A stretch of DNA of 64,000 bases. It comes from Mastigamoeba balamuthi (taxonomy: Eukaryota; Evosea; Mastigamoebida; Mastigamoebidae). The notes beneath the pieces are model-generated. The model did not search any database. It was not told the DNA's origin and saw only the letters and a list, made by a program, of their open reading frames with translations. The DNA lies in contig CACRSC010000091.1 of assembly GCA_902651635.1 (NCBI GenBank), forward strand, positions 1 through 64,000, read 5' to 3'. A program made the position numbers and the translations under genes. This document shows, piece after piece, positions 13,392-24,073 of this stretch (positions are counted from its first letter, which is position 1; each line of letters starts with the position of its first letter).

Positions 13392-14356
13392 TCATGCGCA
13401 TATTCCCGGAATAGCGAACCCCGTGGCAATCACCGAGACGAACGCAGCAACAATGGAAACAATCCAACCAGCCCCTATTTTGTCGTCGTAATGCGAGTTA
13501 GAGGTGGCGGCCATGGTGCATGGAAGTGGAACGAACCAGGATGCCAGTAGAACTTCCCGTTCTGTGCCTCGCCGAGGTAGCTCGAGCACGGGCTGTCCTT
13601 CATGCTCGACCCCGAGCAGAACTCGTCCCTGAACGCGCTGACGTGGTGCGCTGTGTGGTACGCAAACGCCACAATGAACAGGCCGGTCGCCACGCAGCCG
13701 GCCGCAATGATCGCCAGCCTGTGACAGCACAGCGTGAGAACGGTCGTTGACTTGTGGGTGTGCGCGTCGCACTTGGCAGGCAGAGAGCAGTGGTCGAGCT
13801 TCTTCTTGAAGAGGAGCACGAGGATGCAGAGGACCGCCTGCACGCCGCACGCGAGAATAGCAGCAATGCCGCACGCCTGAATGAGCTTGTACAGCTCGTG
13901 CATCGAATCTAGGTCGAAGCGTTAGTCTCCGTGGCCAGTGTGGACGGCGCAGTGGTGGTGTACTCTTGAAGTCGTTCTTGCCCGAGTTGATGGTGATGGT
14001 GCCCTTGACGGTGGTGGAGTTGGCTGCATGTTCACAGCAGTTCAGTTTCGGGCGAATTTCAGGCGGAAAGCGTGATTCGGGATTGATGCCCGGCGGGGGA
14101 GGTCGTCACCTTCGAACTTGTACTGGTACCACGGCGTGTTCTCGACTACCGAGTAGATGCCGCACCCTGGGGAGCAGCCCAAAGGTTCAGTTTTCAAAGA
14201 AGAGCTCAGCGCTGACGCGAATCACGCGCGCCCTTTTCCTCTCTTTTTTCACACACGGATGGGGGGGCAGGGCAGCAGTGCTGAACCTGCGGCGCCGAGG
14301 GCGACGAACAGGCAGACAAAGAGCGAGGCCTTGGCTATGCAGCTGCAGCAGCACAT
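13392..14356 (-). CDS. Four-span membrane protein (tetraspanin/claudin-like layout)
   Basis: Five exons on the minus strand (14356-14287, 14166-14110, 14023-13964, 13908-13537, 13474-13392) sum to 642 nt, giving 213 residues. The protein opens with a Cys-rich MCCCSC and a first hydrophobic helix. An extracytoplasmic loop of about 40 residues follows. Next come a span near ACGIAAILACGVQAVLC, a basic Cys-containing loop, a span near LAIIAAGCVATGLFIVAFA, a loop with paired Cys, and a last span near IVSIVAAFVSVIATG that is encoded by its own exon. The topology resembles tetraspanins or claudins, but the CCG motif of tetraspanins is absent, so no family is claimed. A function in membrane organisation would be inference only. 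Confidence 0.7.
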
Positions 14357-14833
14357 GGTGGCGGTGGCGGTGGTGTCGGTGGCGCGGGCGGTGTGTGGAC
14401 TGGGTGTCCCTGGCGTGCCGCTTAAGAAATAAAACTCTGATTAATCTGACAGTCCTGTGCGGGCTGGAAAAAGGGGCACCCGACACACGGAAATATCTTG
14501 TTCAAACCACCGCGCAGACGTCATTTCCACCAGCGCACTGAGTTTGTCGAGAGTTCAACAAAGACTAACCGCCACAAGGTTCACGCGCCGGTTGGCTGAG
14601 AGATTCGCCTCATCAGCGGGCCCGGTCCGCCATGTGGGTGAAAAACAGAATGCTGACCAGGTTCAGTTTCACTCGCGACAGGGTCGACCCAAATCTGACA
14701 AAAGGGAGTGCCCGGCAAATCGCGAAATCAATTTGAAGTATGCGGAAATTCCTGTTATAGTGACGCAGGCAACCCCACACCGCCCGCACCGCCTCACCGC
14801 CCGTCCCAGTCACCAGAAACAAGCGTCTCCGCC

Positions 14834-16354
14834 ATGTCTCCCGCCGCCGTGGCCGTCGCCCTCGTCGCAGCGCTCGCAGTGGCCGCTGGCCGTCCCTCGG
14901 GCTGCAGCAGCGACTGCGCGGGCCCCGTCCCGCCCCGCCGCCACCAGCGCGCCCCCCTCGCCTGCCAGCTGCCCCCCAGGCGCGTCCTGGCCCTCCCCGG
15001 CATGTCCCGCGGCCTGCCCTACTACGCGGCCACCGAGCTGGGCGCGGGCCAGCAGCCCCAGTACACGCTGGCCGTCTCGTACCAGCACGGCATGTACTCG
15101 GACCCCGACGTGCACTACTGCGCCATGCTCGGCGCCCTCGGCAAGGCCCGTTGCCTGTTCCGCACCTGCTCAATCGCTCTCCAGCATCTATGGGTTTTTC
15201 TTCGTTTCCGCCCGGGCTTCGGCCCACTTTGGGGATTGCTGTCGGTTCCCGGGAGGCAGCCGACCCGCGAGATTCGGCCGTGAGAGAGCGCCGAGTTGGC
15301 TCGGCAGCGTAGACGGGTGTTTCGCGTTTTTTAATCCGACCGGCGGGGCCGTTTTTCGAATTAGTTGCGTCGATTCCAGCAACGCCAATTGACAGCGGTG
15401 CGCCTGCAGAGGTACCTGGGGGGCAACGCGTCGGTGCTGGTGATCGCGCCGCACTTCCAGGACAGCTGGAGCAGAGTGCCCGACAGCGAGGTCTTCTGGG
15501 ACGGCCAGGACTGGAACATGGGCGACAACTCGTCGAGCAACAGGCGCGGCGAGGCCACCATCAGCTCCTTCTCCGTCTACGACCACCTCGTCTCGGTCCT
15601 CATGTCCGCGAAAACCCGCAGAAAACCGACCCCGGAATGCAATTGCTTGCTCACCCCGGGAATGGCACGATCAGGAACCGCGCGGTGTACCCCAACATGA
15701 GGCGCGTGGTGCTCGTGGGGCACTCGGCGGGCGGCCAGACGATGGTCAGGTACAGCCTGGGCACCAGGACGCCGGCGCCCAGCGGCGGCCTGAGGCTTGT
15801 CGTGGCCAACCCGTCGAGCTTCCCGTACCTCGACGAGCTGCGCCCGGTGCCCCCGCAGTACAAGGCGTTCAAGCACCCCACCGACGAGCAGCTCAAGTAC
15901 TGCGACGACTGGAACAGCTGGAGGTACGGCCTCAACGAGATGAACGAGTACATGAACGCGATCGGAACCGACAAGGCGAGGCGCCTGTTCCCCGCCAAGG
16001 ACGTCGTCTACCTGCTGGGAACCGCTGACACGTGCAACGAGTATCTGGACCCGCACTGCGAGTCGCACGGGCTCGACAAGGGCTGCGAGGCGATGCTGCA
16101 GGGCAGGTGGAGGTACGAGAGGGGGCTCATCTGGATGAGCTACCTGGCGCAGTTCTACGGCCGCAGCAGTTGCGTATGGTTTTCGAGATTTTTCGGATAC
16201 CTGATTCTAAAGTGACGTCAAGCATATCCTGACCTCAACTCTGTTTTGAATTTGAAACCGCGCAGCCCACACGCAGGTCGACGTCCAAAACGTCGCGCAC
16301 GACGAGACAGCGATGGTGCAGGCGCAGGAGGCGCTCCCGGTCTTCTTCGACTGA
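14834..16354 (+). CDS. Secreted alpha/beta hydrolase
   Basis: Four exons (14834-15145, 15410-15603, 15675-16173, 16277-16354) sum to 1,083 nt, giving 360 residues. A signal peptide (MSPAAVAVALVAALAVAAG) starts the protein. VLVGHSAGG is the nucleophile elbow, with Ser as the likely catalytic residue. The preceding segment VLVIAPHF fits the oxyanion strand of the fold. A C-terminal histidine in VDVQNVAHDE could complete the triad. Intron 1 joins in frame only if it begins with GC (AAG|GC...AG), a pattern seen in other genes here. The substrate is unknown; an esterase or lipase is plausible. The last exon is short and ends with PVFFD. Confidence 0.75.
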
Positions 16355-16553
16355 GCGCGCACTTGTCCGTTGGGCCTTCGCAGCCACAGTCACTCCTGTT
16401 CAACAGAGATGCACAGTGTGATTCCACTCGATATTTGCGTCAAGATTTTTCTCTGCGGCCTGCAGCATTTTCAGGTACACACCCACTTTCCTGCCTGTGC
16501 AGCTTTTTCCTCGCACGGGGCTGAGTCGGGTCGCGGGCACACCCTTGCTCCCG

Positions 16554-17831
16554 ATGGCCGCCACCGCGGACCCGTTCGAACTCCTCGGCCTCACGGTAAA
16601 CCGAAACAGAGGAGCGCTCGGACCGCCTCTGGCTGTCCGAGCGCGCTGCGATTTCCCCTTTTCTGCCGTCTGTGCGGGCTTAATCGGTTCTGCGCCCAAC
16701 AGGGGTCGGATTCGACCATTTCCACAGAGGGCCCGCGAATCACCCTTTCATTCAAGGAGATCTCGTTCAAGGACGGGGCGCGTCTGGTACGCTTTCCCGT
16801 GCTCTCACCCCCTCCCCGTGTCGCGAGGAAGTAAAAAAAACGGGTGACACCCGGCGCCCGCCAACAACAGGTCTTCCTCGTCGTGCCCAAGGCGTGGCGC
16901 GTGCGGAACGGGATAACCGAGGAGGCCGTGCAAGCTGCCGGGGCGTCTGCGTGCCTGTACCGCCAGGCGAGCCTCTCTGGTTTGTTGCCCGCTTTTGGGG
17001 TGTCGGGTCTCTCCCCTCTTCTTTATTATTGCTGTGGCTTTTCCGGCACAATTAAGGCAGTATCGATTTATCCAGCTGTCTCGTGCGAGTTGTGCGGCAA
17101 GGTGATCACGCTCGAGCCCCTCAAGGAGTCGTTCTCGGGCTGGGTCTCCGAGATCGAGCAGGGCACGCTCCCCGAGCGCTACCAGTTCATCGCCCGCGTC
17201 TCTTGCAAGTCCGCTAATTATGAATTCCCGGCCGCAGAACACACACACGACTCACGCACTCGCTCCCCCTGCCCGCCCGCGCAGCCACGTGGAGGAGTCC
17301 AACGTAGTGCTGGTGGCGGAGCTCAACGACATGATGGTCGCCAGCGACCCGTTCTCGCTGCTCTGCCGCGCCAAGAAGAAGCGGCGCGTCGCCGAGTCGC
17401 CGCCCCAGACGCTCGACTGCGTCCCCGCGCTGCCCACGGCCGCCCCCGCGAGGGGCTGCGGCTCGCGGCGGGGCGGCGGCACGTTTCTGGACTTTGTGAA
17501 CGGGGCCGGCAAGGACGTGCCGCCGCTCGAGTCGCTGATGGTGACGCCCGTGCCGGTATCGCTGAGGCCCAAGATCTACGTCGAGGTCCACGTGTCGCGG
17601 TCGCTCATACCGATCGACATCACGTGCTCGACGCTCACCGAGTACTGCGAGCTGCAGGTGCCCGGCAAGATCCGGTCGACGTTCAGCATCCTGCCGGGAA
17701 ACACGGTGGTCTCTGTCATCGCGTACCACGGCCGCGACTCGACAAAGCCCGACCGCGACTACCTGCGCTACTACGTCGAGAAGCACGGAGTCAAGTTCGA
17801 ACTGCTCTCCATCACACAAGCAGCGATGTAA
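16554..17831 (+). CDS. Possible p53-fold (CudA/STAT-like) DNA-binding protein
   Basis: The start at 16554 gives MAATADPFELLGLT. A 57-nt exon (16730-16786, ITLSFKEISFKDG), an exon from 16871 (FLVVPKAWRV), an exon ending at 17208 (CELCGKVITLEP) and a last exon 17285-17831 follow. The segment NVVLVAELNDMMVASDPFSL next to the basic run AKKKRRV resembles the strand-plus-loop pattern of immunoglobulin-fold transcription factors, and the basic run could be a nuclear signal. The middle junction can be drawn in two ways (GT or GC donor near 16960). The family call is a weak pattern match; a cytosolic scaffold is an alternative. It follows the hydrolase in the same orientation by about 200 nt. Confidence 0.5.
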
Positions 17832-18013
17832 ACGGTTTCTTTATATACTCGATTCACGATTCACCAAGACAGAGTGTTATGCGTGCTTGACAGAAGGGTT
17901 GGGTGAGTGGGGGAGGGAAAGGGACGAAAAGGGGAGGGGTGTTTGGTTTGTGTGTGGAGGAGCAATCAGTTCCGGTGGGGAAGTCCATTGACCGCAGTGT
18001 GGGTTGGGTGGCC

Positions 18014-20594
18014 TCAACGTACTTTGGTGAACAGGGTGGCCTTGAGGGCGTCCATCTCGAGAGTCAATCGCGAGATGGTCGGGAGGTCCGGGCTCTGCTT
18101 GGGGGTGTTCTGGACCATCTCCTGCAGCGCCATGTAGTACTCGACGATCCTCCTGAGCACGCGCTCCACCAGCGGCTTGACCGAGACCCCCGTTGATTGC
18201 TCGACGCTCGCGATCACCGACGAGAACGTCGAGTCCGAGGCCTGCGTGTGGTCGAACTTCTGCGTGTACTCTCTGCAGCGGTTGGCGAACCGCGTGTACC
18301 GCGCCATGTCGGGCATGAACTCGGCGAAGATGTCGCTGACCGTGTCGACCGCGCCCCACTCGGCCTGGCGCGCGTTGAGGCGCTCGAGCAGCCGCGAGTG
18401 CACGGCGATGTTCTGCTTGATAAAGTCGGCCACGTCCGAGAACGACGTGCGCAGGTGGTTGGGCACGGGCACCGAGAGCCCCGCGAAGACGCGGAAGAAC
18501 TGCATGCCGTTCTCCATCGTCGTGATGAACTCGCCCTCGCTCTCGACGAGCGAGACGAGCGCGCGGCGCCTGCGCTCGCGGAACTCCTCTATCTGGAAGT
18601 TGAGGAACTGCGCAGAGACCTCGCGCGGGTCGACCGTCACGGTCCTCCTGAACGCGCTCTGTATCAGCGTGTTGTGCGCGGCCTCGACCGCGCTGTCGAG
18701 CTCGCGCAGCTCGTCCTCCTGGCACGTCCCGCTCAGCGCCGTCTCGGGCCCCAGCAGCTTGAAGGCCCGCGCGTTGTCGCTGTCCTTCTGCAGCGCCACC
18801 GTCTGCAGGTTGATCTGGTACTTGAACACGTACTTGCCCGCCAGGCTCGTCTCGGCGCTCGTCACGGCCGCCATGTCGTTGAAGAGCCACAGGCGCACGC
18901 GGCCGTGGCTCAGCGCCACGGGGAACTCGCGCAGGAAGACGCGCTCGGGCTTGTTGAGCAGGTCGCCCTTGTACTTCTTCCACCGCTTGCGCACCTCGGC
19001 GATGCGCGTCTGGCTCTCGGAGATGCGCTTCTTCTCGTTGATGTAGTCGGCCAGCTCCTTGACGCTCGCCAGCGCGTCCTCGAGCAGCGGCCTGTCCGCG
19101 TGCTCGTCGGGCGTCGCCCCCAGCATCTCGCGCAGCAGCAGCACGTCTGCGGACATGAAGTCGCGCGCGCGCGTGTGTCAATTGTGTGCTGCTACGCTCG
19201 CACTGGCGGCGTCAAGCGAGTACATCGGGGGATGCGCTGCACGGGCACGACCAGATAGCTCTCGAACGAGAGGCCGCCGATCTGCTCTGTGTAGTCCAGC
19301 CTCTGTGTGGCCCGCGCGTGTGAGCTAGAGTGCGTGCGGGAGGGACGGCTGTACCGCTATGTGCTTTCTGAACTCGCTGTTCTTCTCCTTGAGGGTCTTC
19401 ACTAGTACCAGCGCGCTGTCGTCTGCGCGTTGCATTACACACGTGAGCCCCGCGAGGCAACAGAGACGGGCGACGAAGGGCAGCGAGAGCGGGGCAAGTC
19501 GTGGGCACAGTTATTGATGTAGTGCTTGTACAGCCGCCCGATCCACTTGCAAGCCTGGACACGCATATTGGCGCCAAGAGGCAGCGTCGGTGCGTTCAGA
19601 TAACCGCGGGGAAATGCGAAGGAGGCTGCTGGGCGGGGTGATGTGTGTGCACCTCTTGGAAGATGTCGCCGAGGACAGAGGCGTCGCTCCACGACTTGAC
19701 GCGCTCGGCCACCTGCTCGAGGAACCGCGCGTGCAGCGTGCGCAGCGTCTCCACGTTGGAGAACAGCCCCAGCACGTCGTCCGACGTCGTCTCCTTCATC
19801 TTCCTCACCGGCTCCATGTACATCTAGCGCCGCCCAACACCGGGTTTTATTTCGGGTAGTTAGCCAAACGCGTTCGCGAGCGTGCCTCGGGAGGGGGGAG
19901 AGAAAAACCGCCCAGAAACGTCACGGAACGAAATCAACTGTGGACTGGGAGGCCCACGCGCCTTGATGATGAGCGACAGCTGCGAGACGTAGGCGGTCTC
20001 CGTGGAGAGGACCTCTGCGGCGGCCTTGGCCCTGTGGCGCATGAGGCGCGCGCGCTCCTTCTCGGCCTGGCAGGCGGCCGACGGCGGCGGCAGCACGACC
20101 GTCCGCGCCGGGGGCACCGGCAGCCTGCGCCCCGCGCACGACCGCACCGTCGAGTACCCGGACCCCACCGCCAGCGGCCGCGGCGGCGTCGGCGGCGCCC
20201 GGGGCAGCGCCACGTCACAGGCAGGCGACGCCAGCGCGGCGGCCCTCACGGGGGTGCCCGGCACAGACGACGACGACCCCGGGCAGTACGACATCGCTAT
20301 GACGTCACGTGACGTCATAGCGCGCTGGAGGTCGGGGCCGGAGGTGCTCTTGCGCGAGTGCTTGATGGGGCTGGGGCACTCGAGGGCCGGGGGCAGCGCG
20401 AGGGTCGAGCGGGTGGGCTGGTGGTGGCGCGGCGTCGACGGCGCAGACGACCGCCGGGCGCCGATGACGGCCGGCGACTTGGGCGACGACGACGAGGACG
20501 ACGTGTCCGACGTCGCGCAGATCCAGACGGGCACCGAGGCGCGTACGGCCACAGGGGCCGGGGACGCGTCTCCCATGGGCTGCGCTTGCCGCAC
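18014..20594 (-). CDS. RhoGEF with two DH domains flanking a PH-like region
   Basis: Minus-strand exons 20594-19962, 19823-19653, 19554-19509, 19423 to about 19345, one more near 19310-19230, and a last long exon ending at 18014. The N-terminal 190 residues are Ser/Pro-rich and disordered. The first DH domain begins at TETAYVSQL and reaches its CR3 signature VVPVQRIPRYVLLLREML across an exon junction. A PH-like part follows (VFLREFPVAL.. VRLWLFNDM). A second DH-like domain starts at ESEGEFITTMENGMQFF and ends in a weaker CR3 (VKPLVERVLRRIVEYY). The protein should load GTP on Rho/Rac GTPases and so regulate actin. The first intron joins in frame only with a GC donor. The start could lie further upstream if a 5' exon exists. 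Confidence 0.8.
20295..20322. promoter_or_regulatory. 28-nt perfect palindrome with two CRE cores
   Basis: A perfect inverted repeat centred between 20308 and 20309 contains TGACGTCACGTGACGTCA, that is, two complete TGACGTCA (CRE) cores sharing a central CACGTG. It lies inside the first exon of the RhoGEF, where it encodes part of the low-complexity N-terminus. A regulatory role is inference. Confidence 0.4.
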
Positions 20595-20991
20595 GCGAGC
20601 AGGGGGCGGGATCTGGAGGCTCTCCTGCCGGGTGGGGGAAGGGGGGGGGTCCGATCGAAGTCGGGGTCGGGTTCTGTGCGTGCCTGTGGCGCGGTCCCCG
20701 AAGAGACGACGGTTGTGCAGTCACCGGCACACAGGGGGTGACGAGAGAATCTTCTTCCGGGCCAGATCATAAAAATCCCAACGTCGTCCTCTGGGGTAGC
20801 GGGCGGGAATCTGCAGGTCTTTTTACCCATTCCGGCCCGCTATCGAATCGAGCGTTGTTGCGCCCGCATTTTGCCGATTTATAGCATTTATCGTTCGAAA
20901 ATCGGTTCAGTGTCCTTTCCCGAGGCTGGGCCGAGGGCTGTCGTGCCCCCCGAGGTGAGGAACCTGAACCGCATTTCCGAGCGTTCATTGC

Positions 20992-21197
20992 TTAATGTTC
21001 GGGGAGGCTTCTTAAGGTGTATTAATGCCAAATAAGGAGTAGTCGACCATCAGTATACCTGTGGTTCTTAACGTGCCCATGGCGCGTTAAGAGTCTCTGC
21101 CATGTCACTTAACCGTCCCTAGGGTCGGTTAACCCAGGATAACGTTTAGCGGGAAATAAACAGGATTACAGCATCAAGAAGCCTCCCCGAGCATTAA
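20992..21197. mobile_element. 206-bp inverted-repeat element (MITE-like)
   Basis: Ends 20992-21013 and 21176-21197 are 22-nt inverted repeats with one mismatch (core CGGGGAGGCTTCTT). Both outer ends read TTAA, which would fit a TTAA target duplication as in piggyBac-type elements, or may simply be the repeat tip. The inside is AT-rich with two near-perfect hairpins: one around 21072-21092 (CTTAACG..CGTTAAG) and one of 24 nt around 21109-21132. It has no open frame. It sits between the RhoGEF start and the 3' end of the adenylyl cyclase. Confidence 0.6.
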
Positions 21198-21278
21198 AAA
21201 GGGTAATCCCCGCACGCTAGTATTTTGCCGATTGAGAGGGAGAAACAGAAAATAAACCCGCCGAGTCTCCGCCCCGCT

Positions 21279-23802
21279 TCAGCAACCCTTGATGCCGCCT
21301 GTCAGGTCGAAGATGAACGGGCTGTCGTCGCCCGCGCCGCCCTGGAACGTCTCGCCGGCGTGCTGGGCCTGCTCGATCTTGCGGGCGATGCGCAGGGCGT
21401 GCACGCAGTCCGACTGCGGAGACAGCGCCACAAACTCCTCGATGCGCCGCGCGGCGTCGTCGAGGGCGCCCTGGTCGACGGCGGCCATGGCGTCGTTGTA
21501 GACGCGCGTGCGGCGCAGCTCGACGGGGTCCGTGCTCTCGGACTCGCCGACGAGCTCGTAGATCTCCTGCGGGCGCGCGAAGCCCTTGACCCACGCGCGG
21601 CCCAGCGACCGGATGACCATGTGCTCGCGGACGGCGAGCTGCGTGTCGCGGCAGACGAGGATGCGCGTGCAGAAGAACTTGTTCATGGGCTCGAGCCGCG
21701 CCGCGAGGTTGACGGGCATCCCGAGGACCGTGTAGTGCAGGTGGTCGCTCGACCCGTTGTTGCCCACGAGCACGTCCCCCGTCGCCAGCCCCACGCGGCA
21801 CGTGATCAGCGTCAGGCCCTCGGCCGCCCACTTCTTGTGCAGCGGCGGTAGCCCCGCCCTGATCCTCAGCGCCGTCTGGCAGGCCCTGAGCTCCATGTCG
21901 TACGACTCCCCCGGGTACCCCCAGAACGCCATGATGCTGTGCCCAGGGGGGTCAGCGGGCGACTGCGGGGCGGGGAAGAGGAGAAGGGCGGGCGGACCAG
22001 TCGCCGATGAACTTGTCGACGATACCGCCGCTCTCGTCGATGGTCTTGGTGCACATGTCCATGAAGTCGGTGAGGATGATGATGAGGCGGTCGGGGTCCG
22101 TCGTCTCGGTCAGCACCGTGAAGTTCTCGATGTCGCAGAACATCGTCGTGCAGCGGTGGCGCGACATGACGAGCTTGGCGACCTCGCCGCGCGTCTGCAG
22201 GATGCGCAGGACCTCGACGGGCACGTACTTGTGGAAGCTGTCGAGCAGCGTCCACATCTTGTGCATGCAGAGGTTGATCGACTCGACCTCGGTCAGCACC
22301 GCCGACTGGTTGTTGTGCTTGGCCTGGTCCGACGGCTCCAGCTCCGAGGCCTGCTCCATCAGCTGCGCGACCATCCGCAGCGAGCTCGAGACCAGCACGG
22401 CCACCAGCGTCGCGAACACCGCGCAGACGACCACCATCCCCGCGGCCACGCCGATCGTGATCCAGACGGCCCTGGTGATGCCCGAGCTGAAGTCCGTCTC
22501 GGGGTCTCCGACGATCACGAAGACCGGCGGGAACCCGGTCCCCGGGCGCACGTCGACGAGGTCCACGTACATGAGGTACTTGCGCCCGCCGATCGTGGCC
22601 CTCTGCAGCGTGCCGAGCTGGCCGTCCCTGTATATGCGCCGAGCCTCGCGGCCGATCCCGGCGGTGACCGCGTCCTCGCTCTGCTCGATCGGCAGCCGCC
22701 GGACCAGCCCGTCGACAACGAGATCCGTCTTGGCGTCTGTCGACGTGCCGATGAGCGACCAGTTCTTGTCGCTGCCGGCGATCCAGACATCGCTGTTGCG
22801 CACTCGCGCCGCTTGCAACTTGGCAGCAGGCGGGGCCTCTGGTCAGCAAGGAGGAGCTGGCGGGGGGGTGAAGGGGCACCTTGGCGCTGAAGTCGGTGAG
22901 GGCGACCATGAGGAATATCACCCCGCACTTGGGGTTGGGCTTGTCCCTGATGCTGTAGCTCATGCTGAGGCTCATCACGAGGAAGCCCTCAGGCAGCGAC
23001 AGGTAGGGGCCGTCCCAGTGCATCTGGCTGTCGCCGATGGCGTCGATGTACCACGGCCGGTTCTTGCTGTCGAACGTGCTGGAGTTCATGCCCGTGGGGG
23101 CGCCGACGTACCAGTCCTCCTTCGTACTGTTCCATTCAAGATAGAACGACCGGTACACGCCCTGGAAAAGAGCCGCATGTGGGAATGAGGGCCAATAATA
23201 GAGAGGAAACGGACATTGCGGCCGGGCGACCCGCGGGGGTCCTGGGCCCACAGCACGGGCTTGGACAGGTAGTAGGGCTGCGGCGCCGTGCCGTAGACCG
23301 TGGCGTGGTAGCCCCGGGTGTCTGCGTAGCCCGCGAGCTGGAACTCGCGGCCCTTGGCGAGCATCGCGTCGAGGGGCTCGCGCCACGAGTCAAGCAGCGG
23401 GGCGCCCTCGCAGAACGCCGGCGTGCGCTGCGCGGCGAGCTCCAGCTGGTTCAGCACCTTCTCCGCGTCGATGCACATCTCCGCGAAGACGCCCGTCGAG
23501 AGGTTCTTGACCGAGCGGAGCAGGAACGACGTCGCGATGTCGGTCGACGACTTGGCCGTCGTCCACCAGATGGCGATCTGCGGCACGGCGCTCATGACGA
23601 CGCAGAGGCAGACCAGCGCCACGATGGCCACGCCCACAGAGACCTGCAGGCGCCGCGTGATGCTGCCGCAGGCCCGCCCGCAGGCCCGTCGCCGCGAGCG
23701 AGACCGCTGGTCGGGGTTCGCCGTCGACACGGTGTAGACCGACGCCCGCTTCTCGACCGTGAACGTCGTGCCCGTCGAGTACTCGCGGCCCATTGTTGCC
23801 AT
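21279..23802 (-). CDS. Membrane adenylyl cyclase with extracellular sensor
   Basis: Four minus-strand exons (23802-23215, 23161-22880, 22818-21998, 21936-21279) total 2,349 nt, giving 782 residues. A first span near VGVAIVALVCLCVVMSAV precedes an extracellular region of about 350 residues with a Cache-like WYVGAP..DSKNRPWYIDA stretch. A second span (near WITIGVAAGMVVVCAVFAT) leads to a class III catalytic domain. It has CDIENFT (metal Asp), DKFIGDCIMAFWG (second Asp; Lys at the ATP-selecting position), HYTVLGMPVN (Thr at the adenine position) and NLAARLE. These residues favour cAMP production; this is inferred from family knowledge. The catalytic signature is restored exactly across the last intron. 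It is 0.3 kb from the 3' end of ACTR10. Confidence 0.88.
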
Positions 23803-24073
23803 TTGCGACGCGCGGCCGCTGCGAAAGTGCCGTGCGTGATCACAGCACCACAGGAAGGCTGTCTTTTGCAGGGTTCCGCTGTGAGGCACGGTTCGGAAAA
23901 GACAATGCACCTCAAGGGTAATATTAGCAGATTTCGAATGCCGCGTTGGTAAGCTGTAAACCACGGGCATTGGGCAGAAGCGCATCACCCCACGCCAAAA
24001 GCGACGACAGACACGGCAAACGGTGAAAAACACGGACAGAGAAGACAACTGAATTCGGAGCGTCCGAGGGGGC

